A stretch of 64,000 nt of DNA. Source: Natrinema versiforme JCM 10478. GTDB taxonomy: Archaea > Halobacteriota > Halobacteria > Halobacteriales > Natrialbaceae. Below the pieces are notes generated by a model. That model was given only the letters and a program-made list of their open reading frames with translations. It did no database searches and was not told the DNA's origin. Below, one piece after another: positions 44,665-53,226 of this stretch; position 1 is the stretch's first letter, and the number at the start of each line of letters is the position of its first letter. The stretch lies in NCBI RefSeq assembly GCF_000337195.1, contig NZ_AOID01000045.1, positions 62,001-126,000 of the forward strand, written 5' to 3'. The position numbers were made by a program, and so were the translations under genes.

Positions 44665-46617
44665 GTGTCCGGACTGCTCCCGTCAGCTCTCGGCATCGCT
44701 CCGCTGGTCGCCGATGTCGGCGGCCTCGAGGTGACGCCCCAGATGCTGGTCGTGTTCGGAATCATTGTCATCGCACTGGTGCTGTTCATTACCGAGTGGC
44801 TGCCCATCGACGTGACCGCCATCCTGATTATGGTCCTGTTGATGGTGCTCGGGGCCGACGGCGTGGTGAACCTCACCGAGATTTCGACGGGCGAAGGGAC
44901 CTCGGGGTTTTCGAACTCGGCGACGATCACCGTCCTCGCGATGCTCATTCTCAGTTCGGGAATCAGCCAGACCGGCGTCGTCCAGATCATCGGCCGCAAG
45001 ATGTCCGCGTTCGCGGGCGAGGATCTCGACAAACAACTGCTCGCGACGATCGGCGTCAGCGGCCCGATCTCCGGCTTTATCAACAACACGCCGGTCGTTG
45101 CTATCCTTGTCCCCGTCATTTCCGATATCGCCCACAAGGGGAAGACCTCTCCCTCGAAGCTCCTGATCCCGCTCTCCTACGCCTCGATGTTCGGCGGGAT
45201 GCTCACCCTCATCGGCACCTCGACGAACATCCTCGCGAGCGATGTCTCCGCGCGCCTGCTCGATCACCCGTTCTCGATGTTCGAGTTCACCAAGCTCGGA
45301 ATCATCGTGCTGATCGTCGGCAGCGTCTATCTCATGACCATCGGCCACCGACTGCTGCCCGAGCGCGTCCCCGTCGAGGAGGACTACGTACAGGAGTATG
45401 CGATCGAGGAGTACCTGACCGAGGTCGTCGTCAACGACGACTCGCCGATCGTCGGCACGACTGTCGCGGACGCCATCGATCACGTCGAGTTCGACGCCGA
45501 CATCATCCAGGTCGTCCGCGACGACGCGGAGTTCATCGAACCGATCGGTCAGAAGACGATCCGGGCCGGCGACCTGCTCCGACTGCGCGCCGACCGCGAC
45601 ACCGTCCAGCAGTTCGTCGACCGGGAGACGCTCACCCTCTCGGGCAGTCCCGAGACCGCCGACGACTTAGAGCCCGACGAAGTACCGGAGCGGACCCTCG
45701 TCGAAGTGGTCGTCCCCCGCGGCTCGTTCCTCGTCGGCGAGTCCCTCGAGACGTCGACGTTCCGCCAGCGCTACGACGCGACCGTGCTGGCCTTCCGCAG
45801 CCGGGGTGAGACGGTCCGCGAGGACATGGACGAGCGCCGCATTCGCGTCGGCGACACGCTGCTGGTGCAGGCGGCACCCGATAGCATCGACCGCCTCTCG
45901 CAGAACGACGACTTCATCGTCGCACACGAACCCGAAGAGCCGGACTACCGGACCGAAAAGATTCCCCACGCGACGGCGATCATGGCCGGCGTCATCGGCT
46001 TCGTCGCCGTCCCGTGGGGGGCGGTCGGCGCGGCCCTCGCCGGTGCGACCGGGATCGCCGGGTTCGAGGCGATGTCGGCGCTCTCCTTACCGATCCTCGT
46101 GACCGCGCTCGCGGGGGTCGTCGCGATGGTCGCGACGGGCGTTCTCAAGCCGACCGAGATCTACGACGCCGTCGAGTGGGACGTGATCTTCCTGCTGGCC
46201 GGCATCATCCCCCTCGGCATGGCCCTCGAACAGACCGGCGGCGCGGACCTGCTCGGCACGCTCGTCGCCGCGACGGGGGCCTATCTGCCGGCGATCGGCG
46301 TCCTCTGGGTGTTCTACCTCGCGACGGGACTCATCACGGGCGTGATCTCCAACAACGCGAGCGTCGTGTTGATGCTCCCGGTGGCCGTCGAGACCGCCGA
46401 TCAGATCGGTGCAAATCCCTTTGCGTTCGTGCTCGCGGTGACGTTCGCGGCCTCGACCGCGTTCCTCACGCCCGTCGGCTACCAGACGAATTTGTTCGTC
46501 TACGGCCCCGGCGGCTACAAATTCATGGACTTCGTCCGCGTCGGCGCGCCGCTGCAGTTGCTGCTCTCCGTCGTGACCGTCCTCGGAATCGCCTTCTTCT
46601 GGGGGCTGACGCCCTAA
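44665..46617 (+). CDS. SLC13/ArsB-type anion permease with two TrkA-C domains
   Basis: 650-aa membrane carrier. The N-terminal half has helices and the reentrant signature FINNTPVVAILVPVISDIAH; two cytoplasmic TrkA-C (RCK_C) domains follow (about residues 245-440; VVNDDSPIVGTTVADA and VVVPRGSFLVGESLETST); the second half repeats the motif as GVISNNASVVLMLPVAVETA. Such DASS-type carriers take up sulfate, dicarboxylates or other anions, mostly with Na+. The GTG at 44665 is chosen. Its stop overlaps the end of the convergent 56-aa gene by 4 nt. Confidence 0.9.
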   Translation: MSGLLPSALGIAPLVADVGGLEVTPQMLVVFGIIVIALVLFITEWLPIDVTAILIMVLLMVLGADGVVNLTEISTGEGTSGFSNSATITVLAMLILSSGISQTGVVQIIGRKMSAFAGEDLDKQLLATIGVSGPISGFINNTPVVAILVPVISDIAHKGKTSPSKLLIPLSYASMFGGMLTLIGTSTNILASDVSARLLDHPFSMFEFTKLGIIVLIVGSVYLMTIGHRLLPERVPVEEDYVQEYAIEEYLTEVVVNDDSPIVGTTVADAIDHVEFDADIIQVVRDDAEFIEPIGQKTIRAGDLLRLRADRDTVQQFVDRETLTLSGSPETADDLEPDEVPERTLVEVVVPRGSFLVGESLETSTFRQRYDATVLAFRSRGETVREDMDERRIRVGDTLLVQAAPDSIDRLSQNDDFIVAHEPEEPDYRTEKIPHATAIMAGVIGFVAVPWGAVGAALAGATGIAGFEAMSALSLPILVTALAGVVAMVATGVLKPTEIYDAVEWDVIFLLAGIIPLGMALEQTGGADLLGTLVAATGAYLPAIGVLWVFYLATGLITGVISNNASVVLMLPVAVETADQIGANPFAFVLAVTFAASTAFLTPVGYQTNLFVYGPGGYKFMDFVRVGAPLQLLLSVVTVLGIAFFWGLTP

Positions 46618-46784
46618 TCGTCCGCCGCTGTGCCGTCTTCGATGGACAGGACTTGATCGATCGGTTCCTCGAGCGACGGTTCAGCCTCGTCGCCTCGCTC
46701 GAGGGCTTCGGCGAGTTCCCGTTTGCGCTGTCGTCGCTCGGTGTCGTGGGCTTTCTTCGTCCGACCGGCCTTCGTATGTGACAT
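46614..46784 (-). CDS. 56-aa highly charged small protein
   Basis: Begins MSHTKAGRTKKAHDTERRQ and ends VLSIEDGTAADD: a basic N-terminal half with an Arg/Lys/Glu-rich helix, then an acidic tail. Its stop codon overlaps the convergent permease gene's stop by 4 nt. Codon bias is typical. I do not know the function; a nucleic-acid- or ribosome-associated role would fit the basic part. Confidence 0.65.
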   Translation of the reverse strand: MSHTKAGRTKKAHDTERRQRKRELAEALERGDEAEPSLEEPIDQVLSIEDGTAADD

Positions 46785-46844
46785 TAGGTATCATGCACCG
46801 TGGCACAATATAGCTCTTCCCCCTGTTTCTGCCCGTCCCCGGAG

Positions 46845-47156
46845 TCAGCGGGAGCCGGTCGCCCGATACGGGCGGAGTGCGGCCGCGTTCGGCACGACGC
46901 GGACGAGCGCTGACGCCGGCTCGTAGGCGACGCGGTCGGTCGGCGATTTGGCCGCGACGAGCTTCCAGAAGCCCGGCGAGTGAAACTGCAGGCGACACAG
47001 CCCCCGCTCGTCCGTTCGGACGGATTTCGTTTCGGTCGAGACGATCGCTCCCTCGACCGGCCGTCGCCGGTTATCGCGGACGCGAACGGTGATTTCGGTC
47101 CCGACCGCGATCTCCCTCTGCTCAACGGCGAGCCGGAGCTGCCGAGTGGTTTGCAT
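46845..47156 (-). CDS. Small protein with carboxypeptidase-regulatory-like beta domain
   Basis: 103 aa, beginning MQTTRQLRLAVEQREIAVGT. The middle EITVRVRDNRRRPVEGAIVS ... GLCRLQFHSPGFWKLVAAKS is like the carboxypeptidase D regulatory-like fold (a bacterial-Ig-type beta sandwich). A TATATA-type element (about 47163-47168) lies too close to the ATG to be its TATA box at normal spacing, so the true transcript start is unclear. Function unknown. Confidence 0.6.
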   Translation of the reverse strand: MQTTRQLRLAVEQREIAVGTEITVRVRDNRRRPVEGAIVSTETKSVRTDERGLCRLQFHSPGFWKLVAAKSPTDRVAYEPASALVRVVPNAAALRPYRATGSR

Positions 47157-47232
47157 GCGAGTATATAGCACGCCCGAGGCGGAAAAGCGATCACCTGCGA
47201 GTTCCGGCGAGCCGCGGCGGCCTCGAGACGGT

Positions 47233-48270
47233 TCACTGCCGAGCAACGACGTGTGCGTCCTCGGGTGCGAACCCGACCGTCAGTTCGTCGCGTTCGGGGA
47301 CCGTCGGCCGCTGGAGGACGATGTCGGTGCCGTTCCACCGGCCGTTGACCCGGACGGTCTCGCCGAGGAACTCGCTGGTCTCGACGCGCACCGTCAGCCG
47401 GTTTCGCTCGGCGGACCGCGAGAGCGCACCCGGGCGCACGCAGACGGTGACCCGGTCGGTTCCCTCGGGGACCGTCGGCAGCGTGAACGTCTCGCCATCG
47501 ACATCGACCCGCGAGTACTCGCCGTCGCCGCCGCACACCTCGCCCTCGAAGACGTTGTTGTCGCCGACGAACTCGGCGACGAACCGCGTCGCGGGCTCGC
47601 GATAGACCTCCTGCGGTCGGCCAACCTGCTCGACCCCGCCGTCGTTCATGACCGCGAGCCGGTCCGAGATCGCCAACGCCTCGGCCTGATCGTGCGTGAC
47701 GTAGACCGTCGTGATCTCGAGGGTCGATTGAATTCGCTTTACCTGCCGGCGTAGCGACTCCCGGAGCTGGGCGTCGAGCGCGCTCATCGGCTCGTCGAGC
47801 AAGAGCAGGTCCGGAGCCGGGGCGAGCGCTCGAGCGAGCGCCACCCGTTGGCGCTGGCCGCCCGAGAGCTGCTCGGGGCTGCGCTCGCCCATCCCCTCGA
47901 GATCGACTAACTCGAGCAGGTTGGCGACGCGCTCGTCGACCGTTACCCCGTCCGGCGGCTCCCGGAACTGGAGCCCGTAGCCGACGTTTTCGGCGACGCT
48001 CATGTGCGGAAACAGCGCGTAACTCTGGAAGACCACGCCGACGTCCCGCTGCTCGGGTGGCACGCCGGTCATCTCCCGGCTATCGAAGCGGACCGCGCCG
48101 TCGGTCGGCTCCTCGAAGCCGGCGACGGTCCGCAGCGTCGTCGTCTTCCCGCAGCCGGACGGCCCGACGAGGGTGAAAAACTCCCCGTCGCGCACGGTGA
48201 GATCGACGCCCTCGAGGGCGACCGTGTCGCCGTAGGCCTTCGAGACGCCCTCGAGGCGAAGCTCGGTCAT
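47233..48270 (-). CDS. thiQ: ABC transporter ATP-binding protein, thiamine/iron type
   Basis: 345-aa ATPase. Walker A GPSGCGKTTT, signature LSGGQRQRVALARALA, Walker B DLLLLDEPMSALD, and a C-terminal TOBE-like domain (about residues 240-345). It energises the double permease that overlaps it by 4 nt. The neighbouring binding protein looks like ThiB, so thiamine or a thiamine phosphate is the likely substrate; FbpC-type Fe(III) import is the alternative. Confidence 0.87.
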   Translation of the reverse strand: MTELRLEGVSKAYGDTVALEGVDLTVRDGEFFTLVGPSGCGKTTTLRTVAGFEEPTDGAVRFDSREMTGVPPEQRDVGVVFQSYALFPHMSVAENVGYGLQFREPPDGVTVDERVANLLELVDLEGMGERSPEQLSGGQRQRVALARALAPAPDLLLLDEPMSALDAQLRESLRRQVKRIQSTLEITTVYVTHDQAEALAISDRLAVMNDGGVEQVGRPQEVYREPATRFVAEFVGDNNVFEGEVCGGDGEYSRVDVDGETFTLPTVPEGTDRVTVCVRPGALSRSAERNRLTVRVETSEFLGETVRVNGRWNGTDIVLQRPTVPERDELTVGFAPEDAHVVARQ

Positions 48271-50180
48271 CGCTCGAACCTCCCGCCGACGCGGTCGACG
48301 ACGACGAAACTCGCGGCCGTGACGGCCAACAGTACGGTCCCCATGGCGATGGCGGGGCCGGAGCGGCGACCGAGGTAGCGCTCGACGGCGACGGGCATGG
48401 TGTAGGACTGGCCCCCGCCCGCCAAAATCACCGTCGAAGAGAACTCGCCGATCGAGATGGCGAAGGCGAAGGCCGCGCCGGCGACGATGCCACTGGCCAC
48501 CAACGGGAGTTCCACGTCCCGGAGCGCGCGATACCGGGTGGCTCCGAGCGCGCGTGCGGACTCGACCATCGCCGGGTCCAGATTCGACAGCAGCGGCGAG
48601 ACGTTCCGTGTGACGAAGGGGTAGGCCGCGACGGCGTGGGCAAAGACGATCGCGACCGCGCCGGTCACCTGAAACCGCCAGCCGCCGGGCAGCGGGATGC
48701 CGAAGACCAGTCCCCGCAGGAGGCCGATTCCGAAGACGACGCCGCTGACCGCCAGCGGCAACATCGCCAGCGTGTCGACGATCGCACCGCCGCGGCCGGC
48801 ACGCACCGTCACCACCGAGACGACCACGCCCATCGGCACGGCGACGGCCAGCGTCGCGACCCCGAAGACGAGCGAGTTCCGGATCGCGACCCACGGCAGG
48901 GTCTGGTAGTCGGCCCCCTCGAGTTGCCGCTCGAGCAGGAACGCGTAGTGCCGACCCGTGAGCCCGCTCCCGTCGGTGACGCTGCCCGCGACGAGACTCG
49001 CCAGCGGCCCGACGAAGACGACGACGGCGACGAGCCCGTAGCCCAGAATCGCCACCCGGCGCGGCGAGAGCGCTGTCCGGAGATCCGGAAACAGCGGTTC
49101 TCTGTCGGGCTCGCCGGCTCCCCGGGCCAGCCCGGATTGGGCGGACTCGTACCGGAGGTAGGCGTAGGTCAGGGCCAGCGAGAGGAGCGTCTCGAGGACC
49201 GTGAGCGTCGCGGCCTCGGCGTAGGCGAGCCGGCGGACACGGTCGTAGATCCAGACCTCGACGGTCGCGAGCTGCAGCCCGCCCAGCGCGAGCACGATGG
49301 GGAAGGTCATGAAGGTGAAAATGAACGTCAACAGCGCGCCGGTCAGTATCGCCGGTAGGAGCTGTGGGACGATCACGTCCCGAAACGCGCGGCGCGGGCT
49401 CGCCCCGAGGCTGCGGGCGGTTTCGACGGTCCGAGCGTCGACGGACTCCCACGCGGCGACGGTGACTCGCGCCACCAGCGGCGCGTTGTAGAAGGCGTGG
49501 GCGACGATGACGACGGCAAGTGGGTTCCACTCGATGAAGGGGTACGGCCCCACCCCGCCGACGCCGAGTAATCCATTGAGCGTTCCCGTGCGACCGAACA
49601 TCGCGTAGAAGCCGACCGCGACCATGATCCCCGGCAACACGAAGGGGAGGATCGTCAGCGACCGCAGCGTTTGCCGCCCGCGGAACTCGTAGTTCGCGAG
49701 AATATACGCCGCCGGTAGGCCGAGCGCGACGCTCGCGACCGTCGACAGCGCGGCCTGATAGGCCGTAAAGCCGAACAGCCCCGTCCGTATTCCCGGCGTC
49801 TCGAGGCCCGGCACCGGAACCGGAAGCGGGACACCGGGAAGCGGATACTCGAGCGAGACCGACACCGAGACGGCCGCGAGCCAGCCGGCGACCGACGCGA
49901 GGTGGTGCCGGACCGAAAGCGGCTCCGCGAAGACGTCCGCGAGCGCCCCGAAATAAAACGGATCGGTGAGAACCTCGCGGACGAACGCCAGCGTCGCTCC
50001 GCCGTCGTCGACGACGGCGTTAACGAAGACGACGCCGACCGGGACATAGAGCATGACGGCGAGGACGGCGGCCGTTGCGAGCGCGGTCAGCGACAGGGCG
50101 CGGCGCTCGAGCCAGCGGCGAGCGGTGGCGGACCCTCGTCGAAGCCGGACGAGCCGGCCGGATCGATCCGAGTGGCCCAC
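48267..50180 (-). CDS. thiP: ABC transporter permease with two fused domains (ThiP-like)
   Basis: 637-aa membrane protein with about 12 helices, made of two binding-protein-dependent permease halves. Each half carries the EAA-type loop (ETARSLGASPRRAFRDVIVP and ESARALGATRYRALRDVELP) that contacts the ATPase. The gene order is thiB-thiP-thiQ, with 4-nt spacing to thiB and 4-nt overlap to thiQ. The first half ends about residue 340. Confidence 0.9.
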   Translation of the reverse strand: MGHSDRSGRLVRLRRGSATARRWLERRALSLTALATAAVLAVMLYVPVGVVFVNAVVDDGGATLAFVREVLTDPFYFGALADVFAEPLSVRHHLASVAGWLAAVSVSVSLEYPLPGVPLPVPVPGLETPGIRTGLFGFTAYQAALSTVASVALGLPAAYILANYEFRGRQTLRSLTILPFVLPGIMVAVGFYAMFGRTGTLNGLLGVGGVGPYPFIEWNPLAVVIVAHAFYNAPLVARVTVAAWESVDARTVETARSLGASPRRAFRDVIVPQLLPAILTGALLTFIFTFMTFPIVLALGGLQLATVEVWIYDRVRRLAYAEAATLTVLETLLSLALTYAYLRYESAQSGLARGAGEPDREPLFPDLRTALSPRRVAILGYGLVAVVVFVGPLASLVAGSVTDGSGLTGRHYAFLLERQLEGADYQTLPWVAIRNSLVFGVATLAVAVPMGVVVSVVTVRAGRGGAIVDTLAMLPLAVSGVVFGIGLLRGLVFGIPLPGGWRFQVTGAVAIVFAHAVAAYPFVTRNVSPLLSNLDPAMVESARALGATRYRALRDVELPLVASGIVAGAAFAFAISIGEFSSTVILAGGGQSYTMPVAVERYLGRRSGPAIAMGTVLLAVTAASFVVVDRVGGRFER

Positions 50181-50184
50181 GGCC

Positions 50185-51306
50185 CTATCGGCCGGCGAAC
50201 TCGCGGGCCCAGTCGTCGACCCAGCCGTCGAGGTTACCCCGGAGCCGGTCGTAGCCGATCGTCACCGCCTCCGTCGGGGTGTGGGCGTACTGATCGAATT
50301 CCTCGTCGAGGTCGACGTACTCCTCGTCGACGGCCGGGAACTGGACGTTGCGCTGGGCGATGACGGCTTGGGCGTCGTTCGAGAGGGCGAAGTCGAGGAA
50401 CTCGTAGGCGAGGTCGAGTTCGCTCGCCCCCTCGAAGATTCCCATGCCTTCGGGGTTGGCGTAGGCCTGCCCGTCGGGGAACGCGACCTGATGGCGGCTC
50501 ATCTCGTAGTCGTACTCGTTCGCGAACACCTGATCGGTCGAATAGGAGATGACCATCGACCGCTCACCGTTCATGTAGGCCCCGTTGTACGACTCCTGCC
50601 AGTCCTCGAGGATGCGAACGCCGTTCGCCTCGAGCTCGCGCCAGTAGTCGAGGTAGCCGTCCTCGCCGTAGGCGTCGATCGTCCACAGCAGGAACGCCTG
50701 TCCCGTGTCCGAGCCCTGCGCGTTCTGGGCGAGCAGCGCGTCTTCGTAGGCCGGCTCGGTCAGGTCGTCGAGCGTCTCGGGTTCGTCGACGAGTTCCTCG
50801 TCGTAGACGGGGCTGACGTAGCCCGTGTCGTAGGCGAGGACGCGCCCGTGGGGGTCGCCCATGTCGAGCCCGTCCCGAATGCGCTCGGCGTTGTCGATCC
50901 GATCGACGTTGAGTTCCCGGAGGAGGCCGCCGTCTTCGAGATTATCGTCGACCCGGACGAGGTCGTCGAGGTTAGCCCCGAGATAGACGTCGGCATCGAT
51001 CTCGGCGTTCTGTTGGCTGCGATCGATGTAGTCGTTGATGCCGTTCTCCGGGACGGTCCACGTCAGTTCGGCGTCGGGGTAGGCCTCCTCGAAGGCGTCC
51101 TTGAGCCACGGTCCAGCCGGATTCTCCCCGTTGACCATCGAATCGTACGTCGCGACCTGAACCTCGCCCTCGAGGTCCGGGTTCTCCGGCTCGGGATCGC
51201 CGGTTCCGTCGTCGTCCTCCGAACCGTCCCCGTCGCGAGTCAGACAGCCAGCGACGCCGGCGATAGCGCTTCCGCCGACCGCGCCGACGAACGTGCGTCG
51301 TCTCAT
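50185..51306 (-). CDS. thiB: Thiamine-type ABC transporter substrate-binding lipoprotein (ThiB-like)
   Basis: 373-aa extracellular binding protein. The signal is a Tat-type RRRTFVG followed by lipobox GVAGC, and then an acidic linker. Matches to ThiB are VATYDS at the first strand, DTGYVSPVYD, AFLLWTIDAYGEDGYLDYW and MVISYSTDQ. The protein should be lipid-anchored outside the cell. A CTTAAGG promoter element (51331-51337) is 28 nt before the ATG. Among ABC binding proteins, iron (FbpA) relatives are the main alternative. Confidence 0.85.
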   Translation of the reverse strand: MRRRTFVGAVGGSAIAGVAGCLTRDGDGSEDDDGTGDPEPENPDLEGEVQVATYDSMVNGENPAGPWLKDAFEEAYPDAELTWTVPENGINDYIDRSQQNAEIDADVYLGANLDDLVRVDDNLEDGGLLRELNVDRIDNAERIRDGLDMGDPHGRVLAYDTGYVSPVYDEELVDEPETLDDLTEPAYEDALLAQNAQGSDTGQAFLLWTIDAYGEDGYLDYWRELEANGVRILEDWQESYNGAYMNGERSMVISYSTDQVFANEYDYEMSRHQVAFPDGQAYANPEGMGIFEGASELDLAYEFLDFALSNDAQAVIAQRNVQFPAVDEEYVDLDEEFDQYAHTPTEAVTIGYDRLRGNLDGWVDDWAREFAGR

Positions 51307-51330
51307 TACGCGGTGGTTGTACCGGGTGGT

Positions 51331-51337
51331 CTTAAGG
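51331..51337 (-). promoter_or_regulatory. TATA-like element of the thiBPQ operon
   Basis: CTTAAGG centred 28 nt upstream of the thiB ATG at 51306. I saw no Thi-box RNA or other riboswitch in the short leader. Confidence 0.5.
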
Positions 51338-51414
51338 CCCCTGATCGACGCCGTTCCGTTCGGTCGCCGTCGATCGAGCCGAAAGACTTTGTTCTCCGGG
51401 TGAGATTCACCGCT

Positions 51415-52536
51415 GTGACAGAACCGACGACGGGGAGGGACTCGAGTGCGACCAGACGTCGGTACGTCCTCGCGGGGATCGTCGTTCTCCTCGGCGCTAT
51501 TACGGCCGGTATCCTGCTCGAGGTCCTCGGGACGATCCTCTTTGCGCTCACAGTCGCCTACGTGCTCATGCCCGTCCAGCGCTGGCTCGTCAGGCGGGGC
51601 CTCTCCGAGTGGCTGGGCGCGCTCGCGGCGACTATCATCGGCTTCGTGGCCGCGATCGCGGTCTTCTCGCCGATCGTCTTGACCCTCTATTTCCGTATCG
51701 AGCAGGTGGTCGACGCCGTCGAGGGGCTCCCACAGGAGCTGTCGATCACCGTTCTCGAGGCGACGTATTCGATCGAGGCCGGCGAGGTTCAAGCGCTCGC
51801 AATCGACTATCTCAGCAGCGCCGCGACCACGTTCGCGCTGGCGCTGCCGGTGCTCGCGATCAAGTTCGCGCTGTTCGTCGTCCTCCTCTTCGGCCTCCTC
51901 CTCAAAGGCAAAGAGGCGGGGCGGGCCGCCGTCGCGCCGATTCCCCACGACTATCGGGATGTCGTCTACGCGCTCACGACACGGGCCCGCGAGACGCTGT
52001 ACGCGATCTACGTCCTGCAGGTCGCGACCTCGATCGCGACGCTTCTCATCGCCTACCCGCTGTTCTGGGTGCTCGGCTACGAGGGTGCCCTGACCCTCTC
52101 AATCATCGCCGCGGTGTTGCAGTTCGTCCCGATCATCGGCCCGAGCATGCTCATCGCTCCGATCGCCCTCTATCACGTCGCCGTCGGCGAGATCGTCGCG
52201 GCGACGCTGATCGGCGTCTTCGGCCTCGGACTCGTCGCGTGGCTCCCCGATATCGCCGTCCGGCCGCGGCTGTCCCGCCGCTCTGCCGGCCTCCCCGGCA
52301 GCCTCTACTTCGTCGGCTTTACCGGCGGCCTCTTCACGCTCGGCCCGATCGGGATCGTCGTCGGGCCGCTGCTCGTCGCGGTCTTCGTCGAGGCCGTCGA
52401 CCTGCTCGCCGACGAGGTCAACAGCGACGCCACGTTCGGCGAGATACTCGAGTCCGACCTCGAGGAACCCCCGAGCGAGGACGCCGACACGGAGACGACC
52501 TTCGAGGAGTCGAGTTCGTCGGTCGCCGACGACTGA
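51415..52536 (+). CDS. AI-2E family (PerM-type) membrane protein
   Basis: 373 aa with about seven membrane helices. The family pattern is seen at VLMPVQRWLVRRGLSEWLGA, FVPIIGPSMLIAPIALYHVA and GPIGIVVGPLLVAVFVEAVD. The PerM/AI-2E family includes auxiliary transporters and Na+/H+ antiporters; no substrate is evident. The GTG at 51415 is chosen; a much longer in-frame extension upstream is antisense to thiB and not credible. The acidic C-terminal tail is typical of halophiles. Confidence 0.85.
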   Translation: MTEPTTGRDSSATRRRYVLAGIVVLLGAITAGILLEVLGTILFALTVAYVLMPVQRWLVRRGLSEWLGALAATIIGFVAAIAVFSPIVLTLYFRIEQVVDAVEGLPQELSITVLEATYSIEAGEVQALAIDYLSSAATTFALALPVLAIKFALFVVLLFGLLLKGKEAGRAAVAPIPHDYRDVVYALTTRARETLYAIYVLQVATSIATLLIAYPLFWVLGYEGALTLSIIAAVLQFVPIIGPSMLIAPIALYHVAVGEIVAATLIGVFGLGLVAWLPDIAVRPRLSRRSAGLPGSLYFVGFTGGLFTLGPIGIVVGPLLVAVFVEAVDLLADEVNSDATFGEILESDLEEPPSEDADTETTFEESSSSVADD

Positions 52537-52629
52537 TCTGCCGCTCGTCGTCCACCCCGGCTGGCGATCCGCGGCGACCCGACACCACGGACCACCGACA
52601 CTTTTCTCCCTGCTCCCCGTTCGTTCGGT

Positions 52630-53190
52630 ATGGTTAGCAGTCGGACGCTCATCAACGCGATCATCGGAGCCGTCGTCGGCGTCGTCCTCTCGTTTATCCC
52701 GTTCTCGACCGTGCTCGCCGGGGCGATCGCCGGCTTCCTCGAGGGACCGGATGGCCGCGCGGGGGCGATCGCCGGGACGCTGGCCGGCGCGATCACGTTC
52801 CTTCCGATCGCGGGCGGCGCGGTCCTCGTGTTCGGCTTCCTCGGACTGGGACTCGGCTTCGGCGTGCCCTTCGAGGGCGTCGCGCTCCTCTGGGTCTTCC
52901 TCGTCGGCGGCATGCTGTTCCTCCTCTTCTATACCGTCGGCCCGGCGCTGCTGGGCGGCTATCTGGGCGCGTACCTCGCACGCGAGTATCCCGACCAGCG
53001 ACGGCACACGCGGGAGACGATCCGACTCGACACGGCGTCGAGGCAACCGCCCCGAACGGCCGAAACGACGGGGGTCAGGGATCGCGAGCGGGATCGCGAT
53101 CGACCCGCGTCCGGCGGCCTCGAGGGCGACCGCTATTCGGACCGCGACCGGGACCGAGAGCGCGGTCGCGACCCCGAACGCGAGTCGTAA
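52630..53190 (+). CDS. DUF5518-type membrane protein with RD-repeat tail
   Basis: 186 aa. Three or four helices in the first 120 residues (IGAVVGVVLSFIPFSTVLAG, TFLPIAGGAVLVFGFLGLGL, ALLWVFLVGGMLFLLFYTV). The tail is strongly repetitive RDRERDRDR, which is unusual for a haloarchaeal protein because of its many arginines. The gene lies 93 nt after the AI-2E gene and may be cotranscribed. Function unknown. Confidence 0.75.
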   Translation: MVSSRTLINAIIGAVVGVVLSFIPFSTVLAGAIAGFLEGPDGRAGAIAGTLAGAITFLPIAGGAVLVFGFLGLGLGFGVPFEGVALLWVFLVGGMLFLLFYTVGPALLGGYLGAYLAREYPDQRRHTRETIRLDTASRQPPRTAETTGVRDRERDRDRPASGGLEGDRYSDRDRDRERGRDPERES

Positions 53191-53226
53191 GCGGCGAGTG
53201 GCTACAGCGGCGGCGTCGGACTCCAG

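Noticed and set aside
48271-49530. Extension of the thiQ frame upstream
   Set aside because: It runs in a shifted frame through the permease gene; the ATG at 48270 gives a complete ATPase.
50053-51414. 454-codon N-terminal extension of the AI-2E-type protein
   Set aside because: It is antisense to thiB and the family begins at the GTG at 51415.
50185-51414. TPP riboswitch before thiB
   Set aside because: The region upstream of the start has only a TATA-like element and no THI-box pattern; the spacing indicates a leaderless transcript.
53100-53190. RDRD repeat at the end of the DUF5518 gene as a separate repeat element
   Set aside because: It is a coding repeat of GAC/CGC-type codons within the frame and ends at the gene's stop.
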